Source: Candidatus Harpocratesius repetitus | GTDB lineage: Archaea > Asgardarchaeota > Lokiarchaeia > Sigyniarchaeales > Promethearchaeaceae | Assembly: GCA_021498095.1 (NCBI GenBank) | Contig: JAIZWK010000001.1 | Location: forward strand, 2,591,666-2,655,665 | Direction of reading: 5' to 3' | DNA: 64,000 nucleotides | Part shown: positions 1 to 8,516 of the stretch, piece after piece | How the letters are laid out: every line of letters begins with the position of its first letter | Position numbering within the stretch: the first letter of the stretch is position 1 | Program-made: the position numbers and the translations under genes | The notes under the pieces: generated by a model | What the model was told of the DNA's origin: nothing | The model's database searches: none | Seen by the model: only the letters and a program-made list of their open reading frames with translations

Positions 1-1
1 A

Positions 2-2863
2 CGAGAAAATGCTTCAATTGGAGATATTGCAGCAGGATTAGCGGTTTCAGTAATTAAAAATTGTTTTCAAAAAGTATTAAAACTAACCGACACCAATCAA
101 TTAGGTGATAATATTGTTGTACAAGGGGGATCATTTAAGAATTCGGCTGTTTTACGCGCTCTTGAACAATATTTAGGGAGGGTGGTAATTCGTCCTCAGT
201 ATCCTGAATTAATGGGTGCATTTGGCGCGGCACTTTATGCTCAAGAGAAATATGGATTATTGAGTAAACTCCCAAAAAAAAATGAAGAATCATCTATAAA
301 ATCATCATTTATTGGCTTTTCTAATCTTGAAGATGCAACTAATTTTACTCGATCTCATGTTCGTTGCAGTGGTTGTGAGAATCAATGTCAAATCTCCATT
401 CTCCGGTTTAAATCCGGCAAAAAATACTATACAGGTAATAAATGTGAAAGGATCTTTACAAATTCCTTAAATTCTAAGAAAAGAGGGGTAAACCTTTACG
501 AATGGAAAACTAAGCAGATTTTCAAGCAAGATTTAAAACAAGATATTGAAAAGAATGATTATCAACTTTGTCATAATAAAGTTCGTGTAGGAATTCCTCG
601 TGTATTAAATCTTTGGGAAGATTTTCCATTTTGGAATGTTCTTTTTAATGAATGTGGTTTTGAAGTCGTAATCTCAGATCCTTCAACAATGGCTTTAGCA
701 GAATCTGGATATGGTACTGTGATGTCAGAAAATATCTGTTTTCCCGCTAAAATTGTAAATGGCCACATTATGAATCTTATTGAAAAACGAGTAAATCGCA
801 TTTTTTATCCAATGGTGCGCTATAATCGAATTGAACATCCTGAACATACAAACCATTATAATTGTCCAATCGTTTCTGGTTATCCTGAGGTAATCCAATC
901 TAGTATTAAGCCCTTCGAGAAATTTGGGATTCCATTTGATTTTTTTCCAATGACATGGATTTCTAAAAAACAAGCAGAAAAACTATGTTGGCAATATTTT
1001 TCCAAATTAGGAGTATCAAAATCTCGGTTTACTCGGGCTTTTCAATCAGCTCATGATAATTATATAGAAGTTAAAAAAAAGATTTCACAAAAGGCTCAAA
1101 AAGTATTCAAATCTATTCAAGCAAATAACGAGTTAGCGATTCTTTTATTAGGTCGTCCATATCATCTCGATGCTTTAATAAACCATAAAATTCCGGAAAT
1201 GATCTCGGCTTTAGGAGTGCATGTTTTAACAGAAGACATTATTCCTGTGGAAGAGCGAGGAAGTTTGAATGAAGTAGAAGTATTAACACAATGGACTTTT
1301 TCAAATAGAATGTATGATTGTGCTCTTTGGGCCAAAAATCATCCAAATGTAGAAGTAATTCAATTAAATTCCTTTGGATGTGGTCCGGATGCAGTTTCTA
1401 TTGATGAAATCAATTTAGTTCTTAATTTAGCAGGAAAAAATTCTACTGTTCTGAGAATTGATGAAATCAGCAGCCCAGGTTCTGTAAAACTAAGAATTCG
1501 AAGTCTCATTGAATCTTTAAAAATGCGTTTTCAAACGCATCAATCTAAGAATATGCTCCGTTTATCTCCACCCGTGTTTACTGAAAAAGATAAGAAAAGA
1601 ATTATTTTAGCACCTGAGTTTTCTCCTTTTTATACTCGATTTTTAACTGTTGCTTTTGAAAATGAGGGTTATAAAATAGATGTATTACCATCACCAAATC
1701 AAAAAAGTATTGAACTTGGATTAAAATACTCAAATAATGACATTTGCTACCCTGCATCCATAGTTATTGGCGATTTAATTCAAGCGTTGAAGTCAGGAAA
1801 ATATGATCCTTCAAAAGTAGCAGTAGGTATTACTCAAACAGGTGGACAATGTCGTGCATCGACTTATGCAGCACTTATCAAAAAAGCATTGATCAATGCT
1901 GGTTTCAATCAAACACCAGTAATAACTGTTATGGCTACTACAAGCCGTTTACTCAATGAACAGCCTGATTTTTCTTTAAATCCGATAAAATTTAATTATT
2001 GTGCTCTTTTCGGTATTATTTATGCTGATTGTATAGCAAAACTCTACTATCGCACTGCAGTTAGAGAAAAAATTCCAGGAACAAGTTGGAAACTGGTTGA
2101 AAAATTCATTGATAAAGCGCTTCCATTGATGAAGTTTGGAGCACATCGACAATTGCTTAGCTTATTAAATGAAGCTGTTGAATCATTCAATCAAATTCCT
2201 ATTGATATTGCAGAGAAACCAAAAGTCGGGATTGTAGGCGAAATTTATGTTAAATTTAATCCATTTGCTAACAATTATATTGTTGATTGGTTAATGAAAC
2301 GTGGGATAGAAGTTGAAGTATCTCCATTGTTACCCTTTTTTTTGAATATCTTTGTATCAAATCAGTATAATCATAATCAACATATAACTCCACGTTCAAA
2401 AACTTATCTTACTTTATTGAAAGTAGGTGATAAATTAATTGCCCGTTATTTAGATAAAGTAAACTTTATTCTGAGAAAGTTTCATATTCCTATAGTGCCC
2501 TTTCCTAAAATATGGGATATCGCTAATGAAGCTAAGAGAGTATTATGTCTTAATCACCAATATGGAGAAGGGTGGATGCTCTCTGGCGAGATTGGTCTTC
2601 TATATCGTCATGGCATTAAAGATATTTTGTGCCTTCAACCTTTTGGTTGTATCGCTAATCATATTGTTGCAAAAGGTGTGGAGAAAAAACTCCGAGCAGT
2701 TTATCCTGAATTAAATGTATTATACTTAGATATGGATTCTGGTACAAGTGAAGTCAATATTACTAATAGATTGGAATTTTTAATTAAAGGTGCACATTTT
2801 TCATTTTCACATTCAAATCATAATCAGAAAAAGAAGGCTCTTTCAAAAATATCAATCCTTTAG
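2..2863 (+). CDS. 2-hydroxyacyl-CoA dehydratase activase-related protein (5' partial)
   Basis: The frame is already open at the left edge, so this is the 3' part (about 953 residues) of a longer gene. It begins inside the ASKHA ATPase domain: VVQGGSFKNSAVLRALE and PELMGAFGAALYA are the usual closing motifs of BcrAD/BadF/HgdC activases. A Cys-rich segment follows (RCSGCENQCQI), then DUF2229-like and HgdB-like repeats (KVRVGIPRVLNLWEDFP, ENICFPAK, LLLGRPYHLD, DICYPASIVIGDL). This order matches the roughly 1400-aa bacterial acyl-CoA dehydratase activase-related family. Known role of the family: ATP-driven electron transfer to 2-hydroxyacyl-CoA dehydratases in amino acid fermentation; the exact partner is not visible. 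ATG or GTG codons near 182 are internal and not the start. The CoA-transferase pair 6 kb downstream suits the same pathway. Family confidence is high, substrate unknown. Confidence 0.85.
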   Translation, partial: RENASIGDIAAGLAVSVIKNCFQKVLKLTDTNQLGDNIVVQGGSFKNSAVLRALEQYLGRVVIRPQYPELMGAFGAALYAQEKYGLLSKLPKKNEESSIKSSFIGFSNLEDATNFTRSHVRCSGCENQCQISILRFKSGKKYYTGNKCERIFTNSLNSKKRGVNLYEWKTKQIFKQDLKQDIEKNDYQLCHNKVRVGIPRVLNLWEDFPFWNVLFNECGFEVVISDPSTMALAESGYGTVMSENICFPAKIVNGHIMNLIEKRVNRIFYPMVRYNRIEHPEHTNHYNCPIVSGYPEVIQSSIKPFEKFGIPFDFFPMTWISKKQAEKLCWQYFSKLGVSKSRFTRAFQSAHDNYIEVKKKISQKAQKVFKSIQANNELAILLLGRPYHLDALINHKIPEMISALGVHVLTEDIIPVEERGSLNEVEVLTQWTFSNRMYDCALWAKNHPNVEVIQLNSFGCGPDAVSIDEINLVLNLAGKNSTVLRIDEISSPGSVKLRIRSLIESLKMRFQTHQSKNMLRLSPPVFTEKDKKRIILAPEFSPFYTRFLTVAFENEGYKIDVLPSPNQKSIELGLKYSNNDICYPASIVIGDLIQALKSGKYDPSKVAVGITQTGGQCRASTYAALIKKALINAGFNQTPVITVMATTSRLLNEQPDFSLNPIKFNYCALFGIIYADCIAKLYYRTAVREKIPGTSWKLVEKFIDKALPLMKFGAHRQLLSLLNEAVESFNQIPIDIAEKPKVGIVGEIYVKFNPFANNYIVDWLMKRGIEVEVSPLLPFFLNIFVSNQYNHNQHITPRSKTYLTLLKVGDKLIARYLDKVNFILRKFHIPIVPFPKIWDIANEAKRVLCLNHQYGEGWMLSGEIGLLYRHGIKDILCLQPFGCIANHIVAKGVEKKLRAVYPELNVLYLDMDSGTSEVNITNRLEFLIKGAHFSFSHSNHNQKKKALSKISIL

Positions 2864-2904
2864 TATTTTTTCGATATATCTTTATGTTTCTTTACTTTAT
2901 TTTT

Positions 2905-2982
2905 GATCTATTTTTTTGATCTATTTTTTTGATCTATTTTTTTGACCTATATTTTTGATCCATATTTTTGACCCATTTTTTT
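2905..2982. repeat. six tandem 13-bp T-rich units after a stop codon
   Basis: Units of the form GAtCtATTTTTTT start at 2905, 2918, 2931, 2944, 2957 and 2970. The first three are identical and the last three diverged (gaccta, gatcca, gaccca). The T runs on the coding strand, about 40 bases after the stop of the activase gene, would give the multi-U stretches used in archaeal intrinsic termination. A terminator role is inference. Confidence 0.75.
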
Positions 2983-2990
2983 CCCAAACT

Positions 2991-3209
2991 TTATAAATAT
3001 TAATTACGGTAAGGTAGATATTCGGTTAAACACACTTAATGTAATTCTCCGAAATTGATGTTCTTCTCCAATGGACACGAAATCACACATACACCGGTAG
3101 GATGGGCATATAATTAGCTTCTCTTGTCCACTAACTCCCACTTGGAATCATTCCGCTCCCATTGTTTGAAGATCTCTAATTATTTTCAATTATTAATGAA
3201 GTGGTGAAA
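2991..3209 (+). promoter_or_regulatory. TATA-like box and long leader before the transporter gene
   Basis: TTTATAAATA at about 2991-3000 fits an archaeal TATA box, predicting transcription start near 3022 and a leader of about 185 nt before ATG 3210. The leader is visibly less AT-rich than nearby spacers and holds TGGACA near 3072 and TGTCCA near 3127, which can pair. A GGTGA just before ATG 3210 is the likely ribosome site. A structured regulatory leader is possible but not shown. Confidence 0.45.
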
Positions 3210-4847
3210 ATGTCTCTCTCAATAGTATTGCAGATTATTATTGGTCTCTGCTTTATTGGTATTGTAATAGTGCTCTTTTTAGAATCGCAAGATTACCTTA
3301 CATATTCCATTATTTTTGTTTTAATAATCGGCCTCTCAACATATTTTCTTCGAGGAATGAATACATCTGAGCTGGAAGGGATTATTTTAGCTGTCGATTG
3401 GGATGTGATTATTTTTTTGATCTGTTTATTTTCTATTGTAGAAATTCTAAATACACAGCAGGTTTTTCAGCAAATTGCCATAAAAATTGTTAATAGGTTT
3501 GCACTACATCCTCGAGGTTTTTTTTACGCAATATGCATTACATCAACAATGATTGCAACAATTATTGAAGATCTCAGCGTAGCGATTATTTTTATTCCAA
3601 TTGTAATCCAAGCTTGTCGTGGAATTCGAATTAGTCCTGTACCTTATATGTTTGGTATCACAATTTGCATCAATTTAGCAAGCACCCTTACTCCGTTTGG
3701 ATCTGCTGAAAATATTATTATCGCAAATCATTTCAGTCTTTCACTTCACTGGCATTTGGTTAATTTAGGGATTTACTTTGTAGTAGTGCTTTTTATTACT
3801 TTATTTTTACTTGATCGGTTTTTATTGACATTTTACCTTAAACGATATTATTATGACTTATATACTGCTATTCCTGGATATTTTAATCCCAATCTAATTA
3901 CATTCCAAGAAAATCCAAAGGGTATGCTTCCTGAATCTATTAAAAAAAGTAATAATATAAAAATTAAAACAAAAACCCAACTTCAAAAAAATCCGCCTTC
4001 ACATCATTTGAGGGATGAATTTTTGAAAAATGCTCGCCTAAAAGAGATTAAAGAAAGAGTCTTTCGATCTATCGAGCAAGCTCAAGCAAATTCTGTTAGA
4101 AACGGAAATGATATGATTTCAATAACGGTTTCTGAAGTTCAATTAAAAAATATAATTGAACATCGAAAAAAAAATCCCAAAATTGATGTCTTAACAATGA
4201 AAAGTAATCGAGAAAGTTTTAAACGAAATATGATAGGTTTATTGATATTCACTGTAATTTTAATTTTAATCCCAAAAATTGTAATTGCAGGTTTAATTGG
4301 GCTTTTATTATTTGTTTTTATAAATCCAATTCAAACTTCAAATGGAAAGAAAATTGCTTCTGTTTCACATTATTTTAAAAAAATAGATGCTAAGCTTATT
4401 TATTTCTTTTCAATTCTGTTTATTACAGTCTATTTTATGGATTTGGCAGGCATAACTTATTGGATAGATGTTTTAGTCGAGAATTGGGGGCATCATGATG
4501 TCTTTTTAATTTCTGTTGCAATTTTGGTGATAACTTCTATTCTTTCAGGATTTTTAGACGATGCACCGATAACAATTATGTTTTTGCCAATAATTGATAA
4601 TCTTCTCCTTATGTACAATCATCCAGGTAATCCTATTTTTATTGCTTTTACTTTGGGAATTAATCTTGGGGGAAATTTCTTACCTCAAGGTGCTGCTTGT
4701 GATATGATGACCTTAGAACTAGCCAAAAAGAACAAGGTGGAAGGGTTTACTTATCAATCGCTAATGGTTATTGGAGGTTTGTTTGCATTACTTCATGTTT
4801 TGCTTGGTATAGGATATATTTATTTCTATCTACTTATTACTTTATAG
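3210..4847 (+). CDS. ArsB/NhaD-type (SLC13-like) ion transporter
   Basis: A membrane protein of about 545 residues with roughly eleven hydrophobic segments in two related halves. IEDLSVAIIFIP and FGSAENIIIANHF in the first half correspond to LDDAPITIMFLPI and LGGNFLPQGAACD in the second, the inverted-repeat hairpin motifs of the ArsB/NhaD/SLC13 ion transporter superfamily. A hydrophilic insert of about 130 residues (around 215-345), rich in Lys and Glu, separates the halves, so it is longer than a minimal family member. The substrate (Na+/H+, arsenite or an anion) cannot be told from sequence. The frame also allows GTG at 3201, but GGTGA lies immediately upstream of ATG 3210, so I use the ATG. 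No operon partner follows; the next gene is convergent. Confidence 0.75.
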   Translation: MSLSIVLQIIIGLCFIGIVIVLFLESQDYLTYSIIFVLIIGLSTYFLRGMNTSELEGIILAVDWDVIIFLICLFSIVEILNTQQVFQQIAIKIVNRFALHPRGFFYAICITSTMIATIIEDLSVAIIFIPIVIQACRGIRISPVPYMFGITICINLASTLTPFGSAENIIIANHFSLSLHWHLVNLGIYFVVVLFITLFLLDRFLLTFYLKRYYYDLYTAIPGYFNPNLITFQENPKGMLPESIKKSNNIKIKTKTQLQKNPPSHHLRDEFLKNARLKEIKERVFRSIEQAQANSVRNGNDMISITVSEVQLKNIIEHRKKNPKIDVLTMKSNRESFKRNMIGLLIFTVILILIPKIVIAGLIGLLLFVFINPIQTSNGKKIASVSHYFKKIDAKLIYFFSILFITVYFMDLAGITYWIDVLVENWGHHDVFLISVAILVITSILSGFLDDAPITIMFLPIIDNLLLMYNHPGNPIFIAFTLGINLGGNFLPQGAACDMMTLELAKKNKVEGFTYQSLMVIGGLFALLHVLLGIGYIYFYLLITL

Positions 4848-5015
4848 AATTTTTACCATATATATTCTAAAAGACTTATATGTAATGGAGATGGAATCTT
4901 TATTTCTTATAAACTTAATTTAGGAATAAAAAGACTAAAAATAAAAAAGACTAAATGAAAGAATAGAAAAGATATAATAAAAGGGAAAAAGAGTAAAAAA
5001 TCGGCAAATAATTAA

Positions 5016-6392
5016 TTAAGATTTTACCAAAATTTCAGCATTTTGGATAATATTATAGGCTTGTTCATGGAATTTATAATTTCGTTCTACTAACGATTTA
5101 AGACTATCTTTTAATGTTTTTGCTTTAATTATTCCATACTCTAGAGTTTTTGATTCTAAATTTTTTTTTGCTGCTTCAGATTTTGATTTAGCTTCTTCGA
5201 GTGCTTGTTCTGCCTCCGGTAACGCTTCTGGTTTCCGTTTTTCTTCTGGTTTTTCTTGCAGTTTTTTTAATTTCTTTTGACATTTGATTAAAATCTCTTC
5301 AGCGTGCTTAGCTTGCTTAATTACATCCTGTAAATTTTTGTATTCATCAGATAATTTTTCCAATGGTTCAAGAAATTCAAATTTCATCTGCTCGATAAAT
5401 GCTTGACGATTTGTTTCTATTGTTTCTAATGCACCTGCAAAACGATTTAAAATAGATTGAATATCTGGCGATTCGATTTCAGCGTATTTTTTATAAGCAG
5501 CTATTCCTTCTATTGTTTCTTTCATTAATTTAGCATGAGCCTCTAGAATTTGTTTATTTTCACGAATTACTTTGGATAATTCCAAATCTGTTTTAGTAAT
5601 CCGCTCAGTTAATGAATATATTTTAGATTTAAATGAAGGTTTATCTTCTTCCTTCCCTTTTTTAATTGTTTCCGCATTACCTTCTTTCATTTCTTGAACA
5701 AGCGAATTATCAAGTTCTGCATAAAGCTTCCCTTCATTTCTGACTTTAATGGCAAGAATTGAATTTTTTATGTTTTCTAGTGAGTCTTTAGCTGTACCAT
5801 GAAAAGCTTTCCGCTCACGAATGAGAACTTTAAGAGAATTTTGAATAACTTCTAGTTTTTGATTATGAAAGTTTTCTTCTTTTTGTTCCAACTTTTCTGA
5901 AATTTCTTTTAATACGGATTCTGCTTCAGATAATGCTTGTTCAGCTAACTCAAGTTCATTTTCTTTCATTTTTTCTGGACTATTTTCTTTCTTTTCTTGT
6001 TTCTTTTCTAGAGTTTTTTGAGCATGCTTTAATGTTTTTTGTGCACGTTCTTTCTCTTTTTTCATTATTTCTACTTCTTTCCAAGCATTAGAAAGTTGTT
6101 CAAATGGTCTAACAAATCCAATACGTAATTGTTCAACCAGTTTTTGTCTCAACTTTTCAATATTTTTTAACACTTCAGATGTATTATTTAAGGCTTCTTT
6201 TGATACAGGTGTCTCGATTTCGCTATATTCTTTTAACGCTTGAATTCCTTCCGTACTTTCTAAGCTGAGTTTTAATTCTGCTTCTAACATTTGACGATTT
6301 TCTTTAATTAAAGGTTCGATTGGTGATTGACCTATAAACATTTGAGTGGTAATAAGATTCATTTTTTGTTTAAATGTGGTAAAAAATCCCAT
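5016..6392 (-). CDS. tandem BAR-like coiled-coil protein
   Basis: 458 residues, almost wholly helical, soluble, no signal peptide. It is an internal duplication: residues about 30-215 and 265-455 align along their length (ENRQMLEAELKLS with ENKQILEAHAKLM; YSEIETP with YAEIESP; GFVRPFEQLS with EFLEPLEKLS; QALSEAESVLKEISEKLEQK with QALEEAKSKSEAAKKNLESK; RERKAFH with ERNYKFH). Each half has the helix pattern of BAR domains: a first helix, a second helix opening with F-x-x-P-hydrophobic, a charged hairpin with AEQAL-type heptads, and a third helix ending in a F-H motif. Known BAR proteins bind and curve membranes; that role here is inference. A generic coiled-coil scaffold is the alternative. It lies downstream of the 151-aa and winged-helix genes on the same strand. 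Confidence 0.55.
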   Translation of the reverse strand: MGFFTTFKQKMNLITTQMFIGQSPIEPLIKENRQMLEAELKLSLESTEGIQALKEYSEIETPVSKEALNNTSEVLKNIEKLRQKLVEQLRIGFVRPFEQLSNAWKEVEIMKKEKERAQKTLKHAQKTLEKKQEKKENSPEKMKENELELAEQALSEAESVLKEISEKLEQKEENFHNQKLEVIQNSLKVLIRERKAFHGTAKDSLENIKNSILAIKVRNEGKLYAELDNSLVQEMKEGNAETIKKGKEEDKPSFKSKIYSLTERITKTDLELSKVIRENKQILEAHAKLMKETIEGIAAYKKYAEIESPDIQSILNRFAGALETIETNRQAFIEQMKFEFLEPLEKLSDEYKNLQDVIKQAKHAEEILIKCQKKLKKLQEKPEEKRKPEALPEAEQALEEAKSKSEAAKKNLESKTLEYGIIKAKTLKDSLKSLVERNYKFHEQAYNIIQNAEILVKS

Positions 6393-6536
6393 GATTATTA
6401 TTATTCCCCCTGAATTTCTTCAATCTTCATTTATTAATTTATTAATTTATGAGAGAGAAAAGTTAATGTAGGTTAAGAGAGATTATGCAAACTCGAATAA
6501 AATCATTTTGCTTTAGGATTACATAGTTGTATGTCA

Positions 6537-6992
6537 TTATTCGAAGTGTTGTAAAAGATCTTGGGCCGATTTTAGGAGTGCTTGATTTATTGATTGTAAA
6601 TGTTCTGAGAGAGAATGAATTGGAAGCCGGGGATCAAAAAATTCGATTTCTATAATTAGTTTCGCAGGAGTAGATCTGGCTACAACAGATTTAATTGATT
6701 TAGTTGAAATTTTTTGAGAATGTTGCGAATCAGATTTAGAAACGGTAGGTTTTTTCTTTTTAGACTTTCTTGCTTTCTGCTTTTGTGGAATTTTCTTTTG
6801 TATTGGAGGATTATCAGAATAATGCAATAAATCGAAAGGTTTTTCTTGAATCTCCATAGTTTCTTTTATTTTTTCTGGTGTTATAGAAATATTTTTATCA
6901 TTATTGGATTCACTTTCCAAATTTGATGAATCTGATGAATTTGAGATTAGTTGATCAAAATCTAGAGAAATTTTAAAATCCTTTTTTGCCAT
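6537..6992 (-). CDS. small hydrophilic protein, function unknown
   Basis: 151 residues. The first 100 are low-complexity, Ser/Asp/Lys-rich and probably disordered, with a basic patch (QKQKARKSKKKKP). The last 50 look folded, with a beta strand (AKLIIEIEFFD) then a helix (LQSINQALLKSAQDLLQHF). I recognise no family. Its ATG overlaps the stop of the upstream winged-helix gene by one base (taATG), with GGAGGA inside that gene's end as ribosome site, so the two are translationally coupled. The BAR-like gene follows 144 bp downstream on the same strand, so all three may share a transcript. A DNA- or membrane-linked adaptor is possible but unsupported. Confidence 0.7.
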   Translation of the reverse strand: MAKKDFKISLDFDQLISNSSDSSNLESESNNDKNISITPEKIKETMEIQEKPFDLLHYSDNPPIQKKIPQKQKARKSKKKKPTVSKSDSQHSQKISTKSIKSVVARSTPAKLIIEIEFFDPRLPIHSLSEHLQSINQALLKSAQDLLQHFE

Positions 6993-7636
6993 TATAGTAA
7001 TTCCTCCTGTCTGCTTAGTGATTCTTTGGATTTTAATTTGGGATCTAAGTTGGAATCAGATAATCTATCTTTGGATTTTAATGAAACCAATTTTTCTTCT
7101 CTTTTAATTTGATTTTTATGTTCACGTGCTGTTTCTATTGCTTCAAGAAGGTTTTCACGAGTTATTGAATTTTTCAAGAAAGTCATCAATGCTTGAGAGA
7201 AAAGATCTCCCACAGATTTAAAATTATCATTTTTTTCTACTAAAATCTCTAAAATTTCAGCTTGATCCTTTGATAAATAGAGTGGTAATATTGTTTCTTC
7301 TTCGGTGTGAATCATTTCTCCTTCTTTAATTCGTTGATATGATGTTAGTAATTCATCAATACTTGGTTGAGAAATTTCATCGAAAGTAGTCAAATTTGTG
7401 GAGAAAAAGCGAATAATTCGGTTATTTTCAGGGAAGAAGACTTTTTTTTCAAAAATAGGAAAGAGTGCTTGTGGGTTTAAACAACGTTCGATAGCAGCTT
7501 GCGTGGCTCCACTGGTAAAATTATAATCATTTTTTGCAATTTTGGCGATTTCATTAAAGGCAATTGGTTTATTCGATGAATTGATAATCTCAAAAATAAT
7601 TTTCTCCTTCTGATATGGATTCCTCGGTCCACCCAT
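6992..7636 (-). CDS. winged-helix protein with C-terminal helical region
   Basis: About 214 residues. Residues 5-75 read as a winged helix: NPYQKEKIIFEIIN, KPIAFNEIAKIAK, then SGATQAAIERCLN as a likely recognition helix and FPENNRIIRFF as the wing. A second helical section (LSKDQAEILEILV, SVGDLFSQALMTFL) is followed by a charged tail (KSKESLSRQEEL). I used ATG 7636, preceded by GTG, because the TTG at 7645 has no ribosome site. It is the first gene of a coupled pair with the 151-aa gene and probably upstream of the BAR-like gene, so it may regulate that set. The exact family is not recognised. Confidence 0.6.
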   Translation of the reverse strand: MGGPRNPYQKEKIIFEIINSSNKPIAFNEIAKIAKNDYNFTSGATQAAIERCLNPQALFPIFEKKVFFPENNRIIRFFSTNLTTFDEISQPSIDELLTSYQRIKEGEMIHTEEETILPLYLSKDQAEILEILVEKNDNFKSVGDLFSQALMTFLKNSITRENLLEAIETAREHKNQIKREEKLVSLKSKDRLSDSNLDPKLKSKESLSRQEELL

Positions 7637-7980
7637 CACTATCAATTAAAATTAAATACTGCATTCTTAAAAATACTGTTATTTTAAATAAATATCACTA
7701 TGCGATAAATAACACTATTTAACAATAAATATTATTATTTATCTTTTATTTTTTAAAAAATCAAATGATGAGAGAATGATTTTTATATAAAACAATCAAG
7801 ATAGATTATGCAGGTATTCACGATTCTATAGACAATTTTATTTAAACTCTGTAAATTATAGAAAATGCTTATGATCTACTTTGTATCAGAATAGTATCTG
7901 CATATTACTGAAAAAGGACTAAAGATTTAGAAATACATAAATTTTGATTGTTTTCTTTTTGCCTACTCAAGTATACATTA

Positions 7981-8346
7981 AAAAGATATAAATGGGCTGC
8001 TGCGGAGAAAATTCGCTCAATTCTTGAGGTTTACAAGTTTGTAATCGAATTTTTTGTTAGAAATTATTTTTTCAAAGTAGGAGAAATTATAAAAAAAGCA
8101 CCTGATGAACTTTAGAAGACGTGTCAAAATTTTGCAAGAATAGATAAGAAGGATTTTTTTTGATATTTTAAAGATAAAAAAGTCGCTTACGCTATTAGCA
8201 TCAAAAATATTACGAAATTTAAAGAAGAAATAGACCCAGTTGAAATTGAATCTGATTTTAGACCCCCACAATCCTATTGCTATCTAAAATCAAATAATTT
8301 TTTATCTAAGATTAGAAAACAAGTAAAAATTGATGAGTTTTTCTAA
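7981..8346 (+). pseudogene. decayed gene, possibly PUA-like
   Basis: One reading frame translates to plausible protein across 121 codons but carries TAG at 8113 and TGA at 8161 before ending at TAA 8344. The readable parts include KRYKWAAAEKIRSILEVYKF and, at the C-terminus, VAYAISIKNITKF followed by DFRPPQSYCYL, which recalls archaeal PUA/ASCH-like domains. No start codon is clear; the frame may begin upstream of 7981. A minus-strand ORF over the same bases is rich in Phe, Ile and Lys and looks like its shadow. I read this as a gene remnant; recoding at two different stop codons is less likely. Confidence 0.4.
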
Positions 8347-8375
8347 TTATATTCATCTTAGGTTTGGTATAGGTA

Positions 8376-8419
8376 GGGAGCGCTGAGGGAGTGCAATGGT
8401 TAGGATTTGGGTGCTGGGG
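8376..8419 (+). other. G-tract cluster in an AT-rich spacer
   Basis: GGG at 8376-8378, 8387-8389 and 8409-8411 and GGGG at 8416-8419 stand out in a spacer otherwise near 25-30 percent GC by eye. Four G tracts could fold as a long-loop quadruplex, or be the core of an unrecognised RNA. It lies beyond the end of the minus-strand CoA-transferase operon. The rest of 7646-8516, apart from the decayed gene, shows nothing I can name. Confidence 0.3.
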
Positions 8420-8516
8420 TGAGATGTTAGAATGCTGATAAAACAGTTCTTAAGTATTCGACAAAAAGAGTTTACTCAAAGATTGATAATAAAAAATAAA
8501 AATAAATATAGCCAAA

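Noticed and set aside
182..250. GTG or ATG near 182 as a gene start
   Set aside because: The frame is open to the window edge and reads as the end of an ASKHA domain, so the gene starts outside the window.
8113..8163. Stop-codon recoding (TAG as Pyl, TGA as Sec) in the 7981 frame
   Set aside because: Two different stops 16 codons apart with no start codon fit decay better; no SECIS-like hairpin was recognised.
8017..8271. 84-aa minus-strand ORF
   Set aside because: It is Phe/Ile/Lys-rich and antiparallel to a plus-strand frame that reads as a decayed protein; no ribosome site.
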